DNA of 20,760 bases from an uncultured Oscillospiraceae bacterium. GTDB taxonomy: Bacteria; Bacillota; Clostridia; Oscillospirales; Oscillospiraceae. The position numbers and the translations under genes were made by a program. Positions 14,754 to 20,760 of this stretch are shown one piece after another. Positions within the stretch are counted from its first letter, which is position 1; each line of letters opens with the position of its first letter. The DNA lies in NCBI GenBank assembly GCA_934661135.1, contig CAKUJA010000041.1:1-20760 (forward strand). The letters are read 5' to 3'. The notes below the pieces were generated by a model. The model made no database searches. It saw only the letters and a program-made list of their open reading frames with translations, and was not told the DNA's origin.

Positions 14754-15743
14754 GTGAGAGTTAAGAAAATCATCGGCAAGAGCCTTCTCGTGCTGCTCTG
14801 CATGGTCGTTGTGATTGCGATTGTCGGCGTTGCACAGTTCTGTCATCGCTCGAAGCCCGAGAATTTGAAGTATTACGACACGGATAATCCGTTTATTACC
14901 GGAGAAACGGCAATCTCGGCGCACCGAAGCGGCGCAGGAGAGTTTCCGGAGGAGACGCTGGCGGCGTTCCGCGGCTGTGTAGAAAATGCGAATGTTCAGG
15001 TGGATTATTTCGAGTTTGACCTGCACATGACGGCGGACGATGTTCTGGTGCTCTCGCACGACGCCACGCTCGACCGCGTATCGGACGCTGCGGCTGTGTT
15101 TGGGGCGGAAAACGTGCTCGTGCGCGACAAGACACTGGCGGAGCTCAAGGAGCTGAATATGGCGGCGCAGTTTGTCAGCGGTGCGGGCGAGGCGCCCTAC
15201 GCCGACCTCCGCGGCGACGCTGTGCCGGATGAGCTGCGGATCTTGTCGCTCGACGAGGTGCTGGACTATCTGACCTCGGCGGGAGACTATCGCTACATCA
15301 TCGAGATCAAGGATGGCGGCGACGTCGGTCTGGCTGCGGCAGATCAGCTTTATGCGACGCTGAAAACGCGCGGACTGCTCGACCGCGTCATCGTCGGCAG
15401 CTTCCGCGATGAGGTCGCGGACTATATCACGGCGAATTATCCGGATATGCACCGCAGCGCCAGTCCCGAGGAGGTTATGCAGTTCTATTTTGCTGCGCTG
15501 ACCGGCAAAAAGGACTTTGCCTGTTCCTATGACGTGCTCCAGCTGCCGTTCGGCGATGCGGAATCGAGCTATGGTATCAACCTCGGCACGACAACGGTCA
15601 TCAACTTTGCCCATGCCAATAACCTGGCCATCCAGTATTGGACAGTCAATTCCGAGGAGGATATGGCGTACCTCGCCAGCGTCGGCGCGGACGCGCTGAT
15701 TACGGATTACCCGGATCGCACCGCAGCAGTTTTAGGCGGATAA
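14754..15743 (+). CDS. Membrane-anchored glycerophosphodiester phosphodiesterase
   Basis: Hydrolyses glycerophosphodiesters (deacylated phospholipids, possibly teichoic-acid units) to sn-glycerol 3-phosphate and an alcohol. 329 aa from a GTG start with AGGAG upstream at a good distance. One N-terminal transmembrane segment (about residues 10-28, after basic RVKK) would anchor the catalytic domain outside the membrane. The GDPD signature is ISAHRSGAGEFPEETLAAF with catalytic H57-R58 and metal-binding Glu, then FEFDLHMTADDVLVLSHDATLDRVSD with the second catalytic His, the metal ligand Glu in YIIEIKDGG, and the C-terminal YWTVNSEEDM...ALITDYPD typical of the TIM-barrel end. The common GANPENT is here GEFPEET. 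It has its own promoter and is probably not part of the GRE pathway. Confidence 0.92.
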   Translation: MRVKKIIGKSLLVLLCMVVVIAIVGVAQFCHRSKPENLKYYDTDNPFITGETAISAHRSGAGEFPEETLAAFRGCVENANVQVDYFEFDLHMTADDVLVLSHDATLDRVSDAAAVFGAENVLVRDKTLAELKELNMAAQFVSGAGEAPYADLRGDAVPDELRILSLDEVLDYLTSAGDYRYIIEIKDGGDVGLAAADQLYATLKTRGLLDRVIVGSFRDEVADYITANYPDMHRSASPEEVMQFYFAALTGKKDFACSYDVLQLPFGDAESSYGINLGTTTVINFAHANNLAIQYWTVNSEEDMAYLASVGADALITDYPDRTAAVLGG

Positions 15744-15744
15744 T

Positions 15745-15780
15745 CAAGGAAAAGATACGCTGAAGCGTGTCGTTTCCTTG
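15745..15780 (+). terminator. Long hairpin after the phosphodiesterase gene
   Basis: CAAGGAAA (15745-15752) pairs with TTTCCTTG (15773-15780), and the interior adds pairs down to ACGC/GCGT around a TGAA loop, with a single A-G mismatch. It begins 2 nt after the stop. There is no T tract, so it is a terminator or 3'-end stabilising element of moderate certainty. Confidence 0.6.
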
Positions 15781-16042
15781 CAGGAGTCTAATTGATTGTC
15801 ATATGCCATCTTCATCTGCGCGCTCCCGGAGGGGGTGTATCACATTTTGACACCAAGCTCCGAGGGGGGGGAACCCGCACGGAACCGTGCGCAGAGTCCA
15901 TTTGTATGTTATGGAGGTCGTGTAGGGACGACATCCCTGATGTCTGTCTGCCATACAATTATATTATGTAAACTGCGGTCTGCTTGAATTTGCGAAAAAC
16001 CGAAAAGCAACCAATACTTGCGAAAAAGCAACCGGGGTTTGG
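15781..16042. other. Gene-free, hairpin-rich intergenic stretch
   Basis: No convincing gene in this stretch. Several short stems occur in succession: GGTGT/ACACC (15834-15854), CGCACG/CGTGCG with a GAAC loop (15876-15891), and two mutually exclusive stems GTCGT/ACGAC (15917-15932) and GACAT/ATGTC (15930-15944). An 8-G run lies at 15864-15871. A 9-nt direct repeat CCATACAAT occurs at 15951-15959 and 16063-16071. It may encode a structured leader or small RNA, or be decayed sequence. Confidence 0.4.
15990..16033. repeat. Tandem TTGCGAAAA...AGCAACC repeats (possible operators of the XRE regulator)
   Basis: Two related copies lie in tandem: a 23-nt copy at 15990-16012 and a 16-nt copy TTGCGAAAAAGCAACC at 16018-16033. 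Both share TTGCGAAAA at the left and AAGCAACC at the right, forming TTGC/GCAA half-sites with different spacers. They sit immediately upstream of the promoter-like boxes of the XRE gene, so they are candidate binding sites for it. Confidence 0.45.
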
Positions 16043-16071
16043 TTTACAAAAATCGCGGAATCCCATACAAT
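16043..16071 (+). promoter_or_regulatory. Promoter-like boxes upstream of the XRE regulator
   Basis: TTTACA at 16043-16048, a 17-nt spacer and TACAAT at 16066-16071 match sigma-A boxes well. The predicted start near 16078 would fall on the AGGAG SD and leave almost no leader before the ATG at 16085, so a more upstream promoter may be the real one. Confidence 0.45.
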
Positions 16072-16084
16072 CAGGAGAGAAAAT

Positions 16085-16546
16085 ATGACACTTGGTGAAA
16101 AACTGACGCAGGCTCGGAAAGTGGCTGAGCTGACACAGGCAGATGTTGCCGCAAAGCTGAACGTTTCCCGGCAGGCGGTGTCCCGCTGGGAGAGCGGGCA
16201 GTCGAAGCCGTCGACAGAAAAGCTGCTCACGCTGGGCGAGCTTTATGGCGTGTCCATTGACCGGCTTTTGCAGCTTGAGAATGCAGAGGAGCGTGTTTTA
16301 GAGACAGATTCCAATCTGCCGGAAGCTGTGCCGAACGAACTGGTTCTTCCGAAAAAACGCCGACCGCGAGCATGGCTGAGATACGCGGCCGCCGCGCTTT
16401 GCGGCATAATCATAACACTTTTTGCCGTCTGGATGTTCAGCAAAGCCGGGCCGATCGGGAAACAGCGTCCGAAATCAATAGACGACTTACAAACGAAAGA
16501 TATTTCCGGCGAGCCAGTATCCTATTTTGAGTTCACCTGGGAATGA
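16085..16546 (+). CDS. Membrane-anchored XRE-family transcriptional regulator
   Basis: 153-aa protein with an N-terminal HTH_3/Cro-C1 domain (about residues 3-60; LTQADVAAKLNVSRQAVSRW is the helix-turn-helix), a charged linker, a positive patch KKRRPRAWLR (90-99), one transmembrane helix (about 98-118, AAAALCGIIITLFAVWMF) and a short outside tail of roughly 35 residues. Such a layout places the DNA-binding domain at the inner membrane face. The SD AGGAGAG precedes the ATG. The next gene, 59 nt on, encodes a lipoprotein solute-binding protein, so the two may form a sensing pair across the membrane (inference). Base composition here is lower in GC than the sugar operon. The target genes are unknown; the tandem repeats upstream suggest self-control. 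Confidence 0.88.
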   Translation: MTLGEKLTQARKVAELTQADVAAKLNVSRQAVSRWESGQSKPSTEKLLTLGELYGVSIDRLLQLENAEERVLETDSNLPEAVPNELVLPKKRRPRAWLRYAAAALCGIIITLFAVWMFSKAGPIGKQRPKSIDDLQTKDISGEPVSYFEFTWE

Positions 16547-16605
16547 CCGTTCGCAAAGCATAGTTCCGCTGTGCTGGGCGCGGCGTGGGAAAGGGAGCGT
16601 TGAAG

Positions 16606-18006
16606 ATGCGTCGAAAAAGTTCCATTCTGCTTGTCCTGCTTCTCTTGTGCGCGCTTCTGAACGGATGCAGCAGAGAAAAGAGCGTTTCTAAGGTGCAGAT
16701 ACCCGCTGCAAGTCCGGAGTCCGCAGCGCAGGAAGCGATACCGTCGGAATCCGCGGCACAGGATCTACCAGAGCAGAAGGGTTCTGCACCTTCACAGGCG
16801 GATGTGGAGTCCGACACGCCGGATGCACCGGAGGGAAAAACCACGCTTGTGCTGGGCGGCATCGGACTTCGCGGTGGCGCACTTGCAAGCATCGTCAATC
16901 ATTTCAATGCGGAGAATACGAAGTATACGGTTGTGCTGGATGACTATGCCGAGAATACCCAGTCGCCAGAGCAAGCAGGAACCGTTATGCGGACAAAGCT
17001 GTTTGCCGGAGACGCAGCGGATCTCTATTATTTCAGAAGCGACATCCTTTCTCCGATTCCGTGGATCAGTGCGGGACTTCTGTATGATCTTGATCCACTG
17101 ATTGCATCGGACAGCGAATTCAGCGAAAAAGACATTATCCCGTGGACGGCGCTGCATGAATATGGCGGACTATATCTTCTGTCTCCTACGTTTGGTGTTG
17201 CGGCGTTGAGCTGTTCCCGGCAGACACAGCAGCTTCATACCGGCTGGACGATTGCGGAGTATCTGAATATAGAAAAGTCCCTGCGGCCGGAGCAGGACAT
17301 GATTTATTATATGAACCCGGAGAATTTTCTGGAGAGAATCGGCGGGCGCTATCTGCGCGGCGTGATTGACTATGAACAAGCACGGTGCAACCTGGACACA
17401 CCGGAATTTCGTGAGATTTTGCAGTCGGCGTTGAAGGCCGGGAGCTATGATGGAGGATACAACCCCGACAAAAATGTACCGCAGCGAATTGTGGACGGGG
17501 AGCTGATCTGCTGCTATGTGGGACTGAGTTCTGCGCTGGAGGTTTCCTTTGACCGTTATCGTTGCGGTCAAACACTTGGCTATGTTGGCTGGCCAACTCC
17601 GGACGGGAGCAACGGCATGGATGTCAGGCTGATGATGCCATTGGGTGTGAGTGCGTCAACCTCCTGCCCGGAAGGGTGCTGGGAATTTCTCAAATATCTC
17701 CTGCTGCATCCCTGGATGGAATACAGTGCGGACGGAACGCCTGTCTATGCGCCGCTGCTGCAAGAAAATCTGGAAGTTCTCAAACGTATCGACGTTCCCT
17801 ATGCCGAAATCACGGCATTTGATGATGTGCAATTGATTGTCGATCTGGCAAAAACGTGCGGGACGATGGATTTTTATGACGAAGCGGCAATGTCAATTCT
17901 TTTGGAAGAAATGGGCGATCTGGTTTCTGGGAATATTGATCTGGATACTGCGGTGGAGCGAATGCAGTCAAGGCTGAATCTTTATCTTATGGAGCAGGTC
18001 AAGTAA
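16606..18006 (+). CDS. Orphan extracellular solute-binding lipoprotein (SBP family 1-like)
   Basis: 466 aa from the ATG at 16606, chosen because GGGAG lies 8 nt upstream and because the protein then begins with a clean lipoprotein signal: MRRKSS, a Leu-rich core and lipobox LLNGC with Cys21. A Ser/Glu/Pro-rich linker follows to about residue 75. The mature domain starts TTLVLGGIGLRGGALASIVNHFN, with KYTVVLDDY and KLFAGDAADLYYF, as in sugar-type family-1 binding proteins. Later WEFLKYLLLHPWMEYSADGTPVYAPL matches the C-terminal helical part of these proteins. No permease or ATPase gene is nearby, so it either serves a transporter encoded elsewhere or acts as a receptor for the membrane-anchored XRE protein upstream. 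Ligand unknown. Confidence 0.82.
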   Translation: MRRKSSILLVLLLLCALLNGCSREKSVSKVQIPAASPESAAQEAIPSESAAQDLPEQKGSAPSQADVESDTPDAPEGKTTLVLGGIGLRGGALASIVNHFNAENTKYTVVLDDYAENTQSPEQAGTVMRTKLFAGDAADLYYFRSDILSPIPWISAGLLYDLDPLIASDSEFSEKDIIPWTALHEYGGLYLLSPTFGVAALSCSRQTQQLHTGWTIAEYLNIEKSLRPEQDMIYYMNPENFLERIGGRYLRGVIDYEQARCNLDTPEFREILQSALKAGSYDGGYNPDKNVPQRIVDGELICCYVGLSSALEVSFDRYRCGQTLGYVGWPTPDGSNGMDVRLMMPLGVSASTSCPEGCWEFLKYLLLHPWMEYSADGTPVYAPLLQENLEVLKRIDVPYAEITAFDDVQLIVDLAKTCGTMDFYDEAAMSILLEEMGDLVSGNIDLDTAVERMQSRLNLYLMEQVK

Positions 18007-18011
18007 ATGCC

Positions 18012-18062
18012 AGGGTGTATCTGAAACCTGCCGGTCACATTGGGCGTTTTCAGATACACCCT
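18012..18062. terminator. Long hairpin after the binding-protein gene
   Basis: A perfect 15-bp stem AGGGTGTATCTGAAA/TTTCAGATACACCCT (18012-18026 with 18048-18062) encloses a 21-nt loop. It is followed by AGAAAAAA on the plus strand, so it lacks a U tract in that direction. It probably acts with the next hairpin. Confidence 0.5.
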
Positions 18063-18080
18063 AGAAAAAATGCAATTGCA

Positions 18081-18114
18081 AAACAGGCTCCGGGAGAAAA
18101 CCCGGAGCCTGTTT
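18081..18114. terminator. Terminator hairpin between convergent genes
   Basis: A perfect 14-bp stem AAACAGGCTCCGGG/CCCGGAGCCTGTTT with the loop AGAAAA, followed by CTTCGT (plus) or by TGCAATTGCATTTTTT on the minus strand. It lies between the plus-strand binding-protein gene and the minus-strand DUF1576 gene and likely serves both. Confidence 0.75.
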
Positions 18115-18174
18115 CTTCGTGGGAATATCTGAATGAGATTACGGAAAAGCGAATGCTTTTCCGGGAATCCGTAC

Positions 18175-19503
18175 TTATCGAAGCGCCGCCTTTTCGTCCT
18201 TGGTCTTGAAGAACATCTCCATGACTGGGATGAACAGGAAGCAGATCAGCGCCGCCGTAAAGCCGCCGTTGTAGAGCAGGAAGCCGCCGTGTGTAAACGG
18301 CACGCTCGTCACCAGCGCATAGTGCAGTGCGCCAAACAACACGCCTGCCCACCAGCCGTATTTGCCCGAAACCGGCGAAAGGCCGTTGGCAAAGCAAAGA
18401 CCAATCACAATCGCCTGTGCGTTGATGGCCGTGGTAAACTCCGTGCCGAGCGCAGCACAAAGACCCTTCGTGGCAAACGACGCCGCTACGTAGCCGGCCA
18501 TAATCGGCCAGACGTTGCCCGGATGACTGCCCTTGAAACAGCAGCAGACCATGCAGAGCACACAGCCGAGCGTCGCGGCGTTCCAGTTCGCACCGATCGC
18601 GTTGTAGTAGAGCAGAATGAACAGTCCATAGATGCCAAAGTTCAAAATGCCTGTGCCCACGCCGTACTTTGCGCCGTAATCCACGTTGTACCCGGAGTCA
18701 CGGAGCAGCTTGCCATACTCCTGAAAACTCCCGCCGAACGACAGTCCCAGCACAATCGCCAGCACAAACACCGCGATACAGAACACATTCGTCACAAGCC
18801 AGTTCCCATCGCCCGCGCCGACGCCCACGCCGTCTGCCAGCGTCCCGCCGAGCACGCGATGGAGCACCGCACGCAGGAAAAACGCGACCAGACCAATCGG
18901 CACCGCTGCGGAGTAGAGGTCGTATCCCTTGTGCATCTTCGGGCTATGCGCCAGTCCCGCCGGCAAAATCAACCCGATCAGGCAGCAGGCCAGCAGCGCC
19001 AGCACGCAGCCGAGCAGCGTTACGCCGTGCGCCTCCGCGCCCGGGTAGCGAATCAGAAGATCCGTCATCAGCGGTGCAATGCCCGTGGAGAACAGGAACA
19101 CGTTGCCCTGCGTGCAGGGGTTGACCTTCCGCACAAAGCAGAAAATCAGCGTCCCGGCGAAGCAGAACCAGATATTCAGCACCGTAATCCCCCAGAAGGA
19201 AAACCCCGCCGTCAGGAAAAACGCCAGCACCGACACGCCGTCCGGCTTGCTGCCCGGCAGCGAATAAACCGCCGCGCAAATTGCGCAAATCAGAGCGGCA
19301 TTTAAGAACGTCCCCGCAAACCCGCCGTTTTCTGCCGCAAAATACGGGTTTGCCGACTGATACGGCAGCACGCAGATCCGCTTCAGTCCCGCAAGCATTG
19401 CCGCACGATCCGGCATCGCAACAGCCGCAATCAGGCAGGCCGCCGCAAACAGCCAGAACCACAGCCGGAGCGCCCGCTCCGGCGTTTTCGTTTTTTCTTT
19501 CAA
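18175..19503 (-). CDS. DUF1576-type multi-spanning membrane protein
   Basis: 442-aa hydrophobic protein of unknown function, probably of the DUF1576 family known from Firmicutes (recognised by overall character, not by a search). It has about 10-12 predicted membrane segments, e.g. LWFWLFAAACLIAAVAM, FLNAALICAICAAVYSL, VLALLACCLIGLILPAGLA, VFCIAVFVLAIVLGLSF and FNFGIYGLFILLYYN-like stretches. A conserved-looking loop is FANGLSPVSGKYGWWAGVLFGALHYALV, and the end is cytoplasmic and charged (FKTKDEKAALR). The start is placed at a TTG at 19503 because GGGGAG lies 6 nt upstream; the longer frame back to 19557 would begin inside a hairpin and has no SD. It follows folD by 63 nt on the same strand and may be co-transcribed through the hairpin between them. 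Role unknown; a transporter is plausible. Confidence 0.72.
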   Translation of the reverse strand: MKEKTKTPERALRLWFWLFAAACLIAAVAMPDRAAMLAGLKRICVLPYQSANPYFAAENGGFAGTFLNAALICAICAAVYSLPGSKPDGVSVLAFFLTAGFSFWGITVLNIWFCFAGTLIFCFVRKVNPCTQGNVFLFSTGIAPLMTDLLIRYPGAEAHGVTLLGCVLALLACCLIGLILPAGLAHSPKMHKGYDLYSAAVPIGLVAFFLRAVLHRVLGGTLADGVGVGAGDGNWLVTNVFCIAVFVLAIVLGLSFGGSFQEYGKLLRDSGYNVDYGAKYGVGTGILNFGIYGLFILLYYNAIGANWNAATLGCVLCMVCCCFKGSHPGNVWPIMAGYVAASFATKGLCAALGTEFTTAINAQAIVIGLCFANGLSPVSGKYGWWAGVLFGALHYALVTSVPFTHGGFLLYNGGFTAALICFLFIPVMEMFFKTKDEKAALR

Positions 19504-19522
19504 AAATCTCTCCCCTTTTTTA

Positions 19523-19550
19523 AATTTGCCGCGGTTTCCCGCGGCAAATT
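19523..19550 (-). other. Stem-loop between folD and the DUF1576 gene
   Basis: A 12-bp perfect stem AATTTGCCGCGG/CCGCGGCAAATT with, on the minus strand, a GAAA (GNRA-type) tetraloop. Downstream on the minus strand comes TTAAAAAAGGGGAG, not a U tract, so it is more likely an mRNA-stabilising or partial-attenuation element than a full terminator of folD. Confidence 0.55.
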
Positions 19551-19566
19551 CCAACAAACAGATTGT

Positions 19567-20445
19567 TTACAGTGTCCGCTCGGCCGCTTCAACCACATGG
19601 CCGATGAGCACGGACGTCGTTACGGAGCCGACGCCGCCGGGAACCGGCGTAATGGCCTCCACAATCGGCTCGACTTCGGCATACACTGCATCGCCCGCGA
19701 TCGCGCCCTTGCCGCCCTTGGCATTGATCTTCTCGGGGTCCCAGTTGATCGAAACATCGATGACAATCTGACCCGGGGAGACATAGTCCTTTGTCAGGCT
19801 GTTCAGCACGCCCGCAGCGGAGACGAGAATGTCGGCCTTGCGCGCAATACCAGCGACGTCGACCGTTTTCGTGTGGCAGACGGTGACTGTGGCGTTCTTC
19901 GCCATCAGCATCATCGCGGCCGGCTTGCCGACCACCAAGCTGCGGCCGATGACAACGGCGTTCTTGCCCTTGCAGTCGATGCCGTAATAGTCGAGAATCT
20001 CCATGCAGGCCTGCGGTGTGCAGGGCGCAAAGCCGAGCTTCTTGCCGGTAAACACACCCGCGTTAGAGAGGTCAGTCATGCAGTCGACGTCTTTTGCAGC
20101 CGCCAGATGGTTGCAGATCTCGTCCTGATCGGCCTTGAGGTGCTTCGGCAGCGGCCGGAACATCAGGCAGCCGTGGATGGAATCGTCCGCGTTGATCGCC
20201 TCAATCTGCGCAATCAGCGCTTCCTTGGTGACATCCTCGGGCAGAATGAACTTCTGCACTTCGACGCCGATCAGCTCCGCGCGCGCCGTCGCGCCCTTCT
20301 CATAGGAGAGGTCAGACGGATTTTCGCCGCAGCGGACGATGGCGAGCTTCGGGGTGAGACCCTTTTCCTTCAATGCCGCGACGCGCTCCTGCAATTTCGC
20401 GTTCATTGCAGCAGTGACTTCTTTGCCAAGCAGTTGCTTTGCCAT
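19567..20445 (-). CDS. folD: FolD-type methylenetetrahydrofolate dehydrogenase (variant lacking the cyclohydrolase Lys)
   Basis: Oxidises 5,10-methylene-THF to 5,10-methenyl-THF in cytosolic one-carbon metabolism, 292 aa, normal length. Fold landmarks: RCGENPSDLSYEKGATARAE, DSIHGCLMFRPLPKHL, PCTPQACMEILDYYGI, the NAD(P) site VIGRSLVVGKPAAMML with TVTVCHTKT, and PVPGGVGSVTTSVLIGHVVEAA. In bifunctional FolD the Tyr is followed four residues later by the catalytic Lys (Y-x3-K); here Y48 is followed by E-K-G-A, so Ala52 takes its place, and the only nearby Lys is two residues after the Tyr. The usual QLPLP and DVDGF are also altered (FRPLP, DVDCM). The enzyme is therefore probably a dehydrogenase only, with FchA, whose gene ends 18 nt upstream, providing the cyclohydrolase. 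GGAGG precedes the ATG. Confidence 0.92.
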   Translation of the reverse strand: MAKQLLGKEVTAAMNAKLQERVAALKEKGLTPKLAIVRCGENPSDLSYEKGATARAELIGVEVQKFILPEDVTKEALIAQIEAINADDSIHGCLMFRPLPKHLKADQDEICNHLAAAKDVDCMTDLSNAGVFTGKKLGFAPCTPQACMEILDYYGIDCKGKNAVVIGRSLVVGKPAAMMLMAKNATVTVCHTKTVDVAGIARKADILVSAAGVLNSLTKDYVSPGQIVIDVSINWDPEKINAKGGKGAIAGDAVYAEVEPIVEAITPVPGGVGSVTTSVLIGHVVEAAERTL

Positions 20446-20463
20446 AGTTCTTTCCTCCGAAAT

Positions 20464-20760
20464 TTATTTGAAGAATCCGGCCTTAACGGTCTCAAAGATC
20501 TCGTCGGCCAGCTTGCCGTATTTGTCGAGCATACCAAGGCACTTTGCGTTCATTTCCTCGGCGACTTCGCGGTTCTGAAGCGTCTTTGTGTTGATAAACA
20601 CGTTCAATGACGCTGCCTGAAGCGCGGCCTTTACGATCGTTGCGCCGCAGCCTGCATCAGAAACAGCCAGTCTGGACCCCTTCGCGGCAAACGTTGCGAT
20701 GCAGTCGAGCGACTCGCAGCAGAGCTCCATGATGTGCATCGGCACCTGGCAGGCCGTGAT
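20464..20760 (-). CDS. fchA: Methenyltetrahydrofolate cyclohydrolase, FchA/FTCD cyclodeaminase type (C-terminal part)
   Basis: C-terminal ~98 residues; the frame is open through the window edge (reading ITACQVPMHIMEL before the in-frame GTG at 20745), so the gene is cut by the window. The core AAKGSRLAVSDAGCGATIVKAAL and AASLNVFINTKTLQN matches the formiminotransferase-cyclodeaminase fold family, in which the SD-A/G motif and the later NV-IN motif are conserved. The family includes FchA, which hydrolyses 5,10-methenyl-THF to 10-formyl-THF, the step the adjacent FolD variant seems to have lost. The 18-nt gap to folD on the same strand indicates one operon (fchA-folD). FTCD-like histidine degradation is the alternative but fits the context less well. 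Confidence 0.82.
   Translation of the reverse strand: MTACQVPMHIMELCCESLDCIATFAAKGSRLAVSDAGCGATIVKAALQAASLNVFINTKTLQNREVAEEMNAKCLGMLDKYGKLADEIFETVKAGFFK

Noticed and set aside
15796..15987. 63-codon ORF in the gap between the phosphodiesterase and XRE genes
   Set aside because: Non-ATG start without SD, reads through hairpins and an 8-G run, and shows no domain-like character.
16049..16071. 103-nt stretch flanked by CCATACAAT repeats as a small mobile element
   Set aside because: The 9-nt repeats could be target duplications, but the ends share only about 7 nt (TGTAAAC) in inverted form and the interior contains promoter and operator-like sequences; regulatory duplication is simpler.
16585..16605. 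GTG at 16585 as the start of the orphan binding protein
   Set aside because: The seven extra residues precede a canonical lipoprotein signal, and the SD GGGAG lies inside them, so the ATG at 16606 is preferred.
18133..19305. 390-codon plus-strand ORF opposite the DUF1576 gene
   Set aside because: Arg/His/Gln-rich shadow of a hydrophobic membrane protein; it begins inside the intergenic terminator region without an SD.

Overview
The window looks like chromosomal DNA from a strictly anaerobic, gut-type member of the Clostridia (Oscillospiraceae/Ruminococcaceae-like). The grounds are a high-GC but Firmicute-style layout (consensus sigma-A promoters, strong GGAGG ribosome binding sites, lipoprotein binding proteins instead of periplasmic ones), a pyruvate phosphate dikinase, a glycyl radical enzyme with its activase, and a FolD/FchA pair. 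This assignment is inference; no rRNA or tRNA is present. No CRISPR array, insertion sequence or phage gene was seen.

Layout. (1) 1-1940: the 3' three quarters of ppdK (+), closed by a strong hairpin. (2) 2036-3028: a LacI-family repressor (-), convergent with ppdK. (3) 3029-3448: a divergent control region with two near-consensus promoters, each with an almost identical operator-like element at its start site, then an AT-rich leader with a tiny ORF and a cre-like palindrome. (4) 3449-14639: one co-directional operon of ten genes closed by a textbook terminator at 14650-14690. In order: lipoprotein sugar-binding protein, double-domain ABC ATPase, permease, zinc alcohol dehydrogenase 1, alpha/beta hydrolase, zinc alcohol dehydrogenase 2, VOC protein, PfkB sugar kinase, glycyl radical enzyme (GRE), GRE activase. 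(5) 14754-15743: membrane-anchored glycerophosphodiester phosphodiesterase with its own extended -10 promoter. (6) 15744-16084: a gene-free, hairpin-rich stretch. (7) 16085-18006: a membrane-anchored XRE regulator followed by an orphan lipoprotein solute-binding protein. (8) 18175-20760 on the minus strand: fchA (partial), folD, and a DUF1576-type membrane protein.

The most interesting part is the LacI-controlled operon. Import of a sugar or sugar-like molecule, ester removal, two NAD-type polyol/sugar oxidoreductions, phosphorylation and a radical C-O (or C-C/C-X) bond cleavage are all encoded together, with no recognisable aldolase and no microcompartment shell genes. The GRE has an intact glycyl radical loop (Gly758) and a Cys427-Gly-Glu429 active-site motif that differs from the GCVEP motif I associate with known GRE eliminases. 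This suggests an uncharacterised radical route for a sugar, polyol or acylated sugar; the substrate cannot be read from sequence alone.

A second notable point is the folate pair. FolD has Ala where the catalytic Lys of the bifunctional enzyme should be, and an FchA-type cyclohydrolase lies just upstream in the same operon, suggesting that the two activities are split between two proteins.
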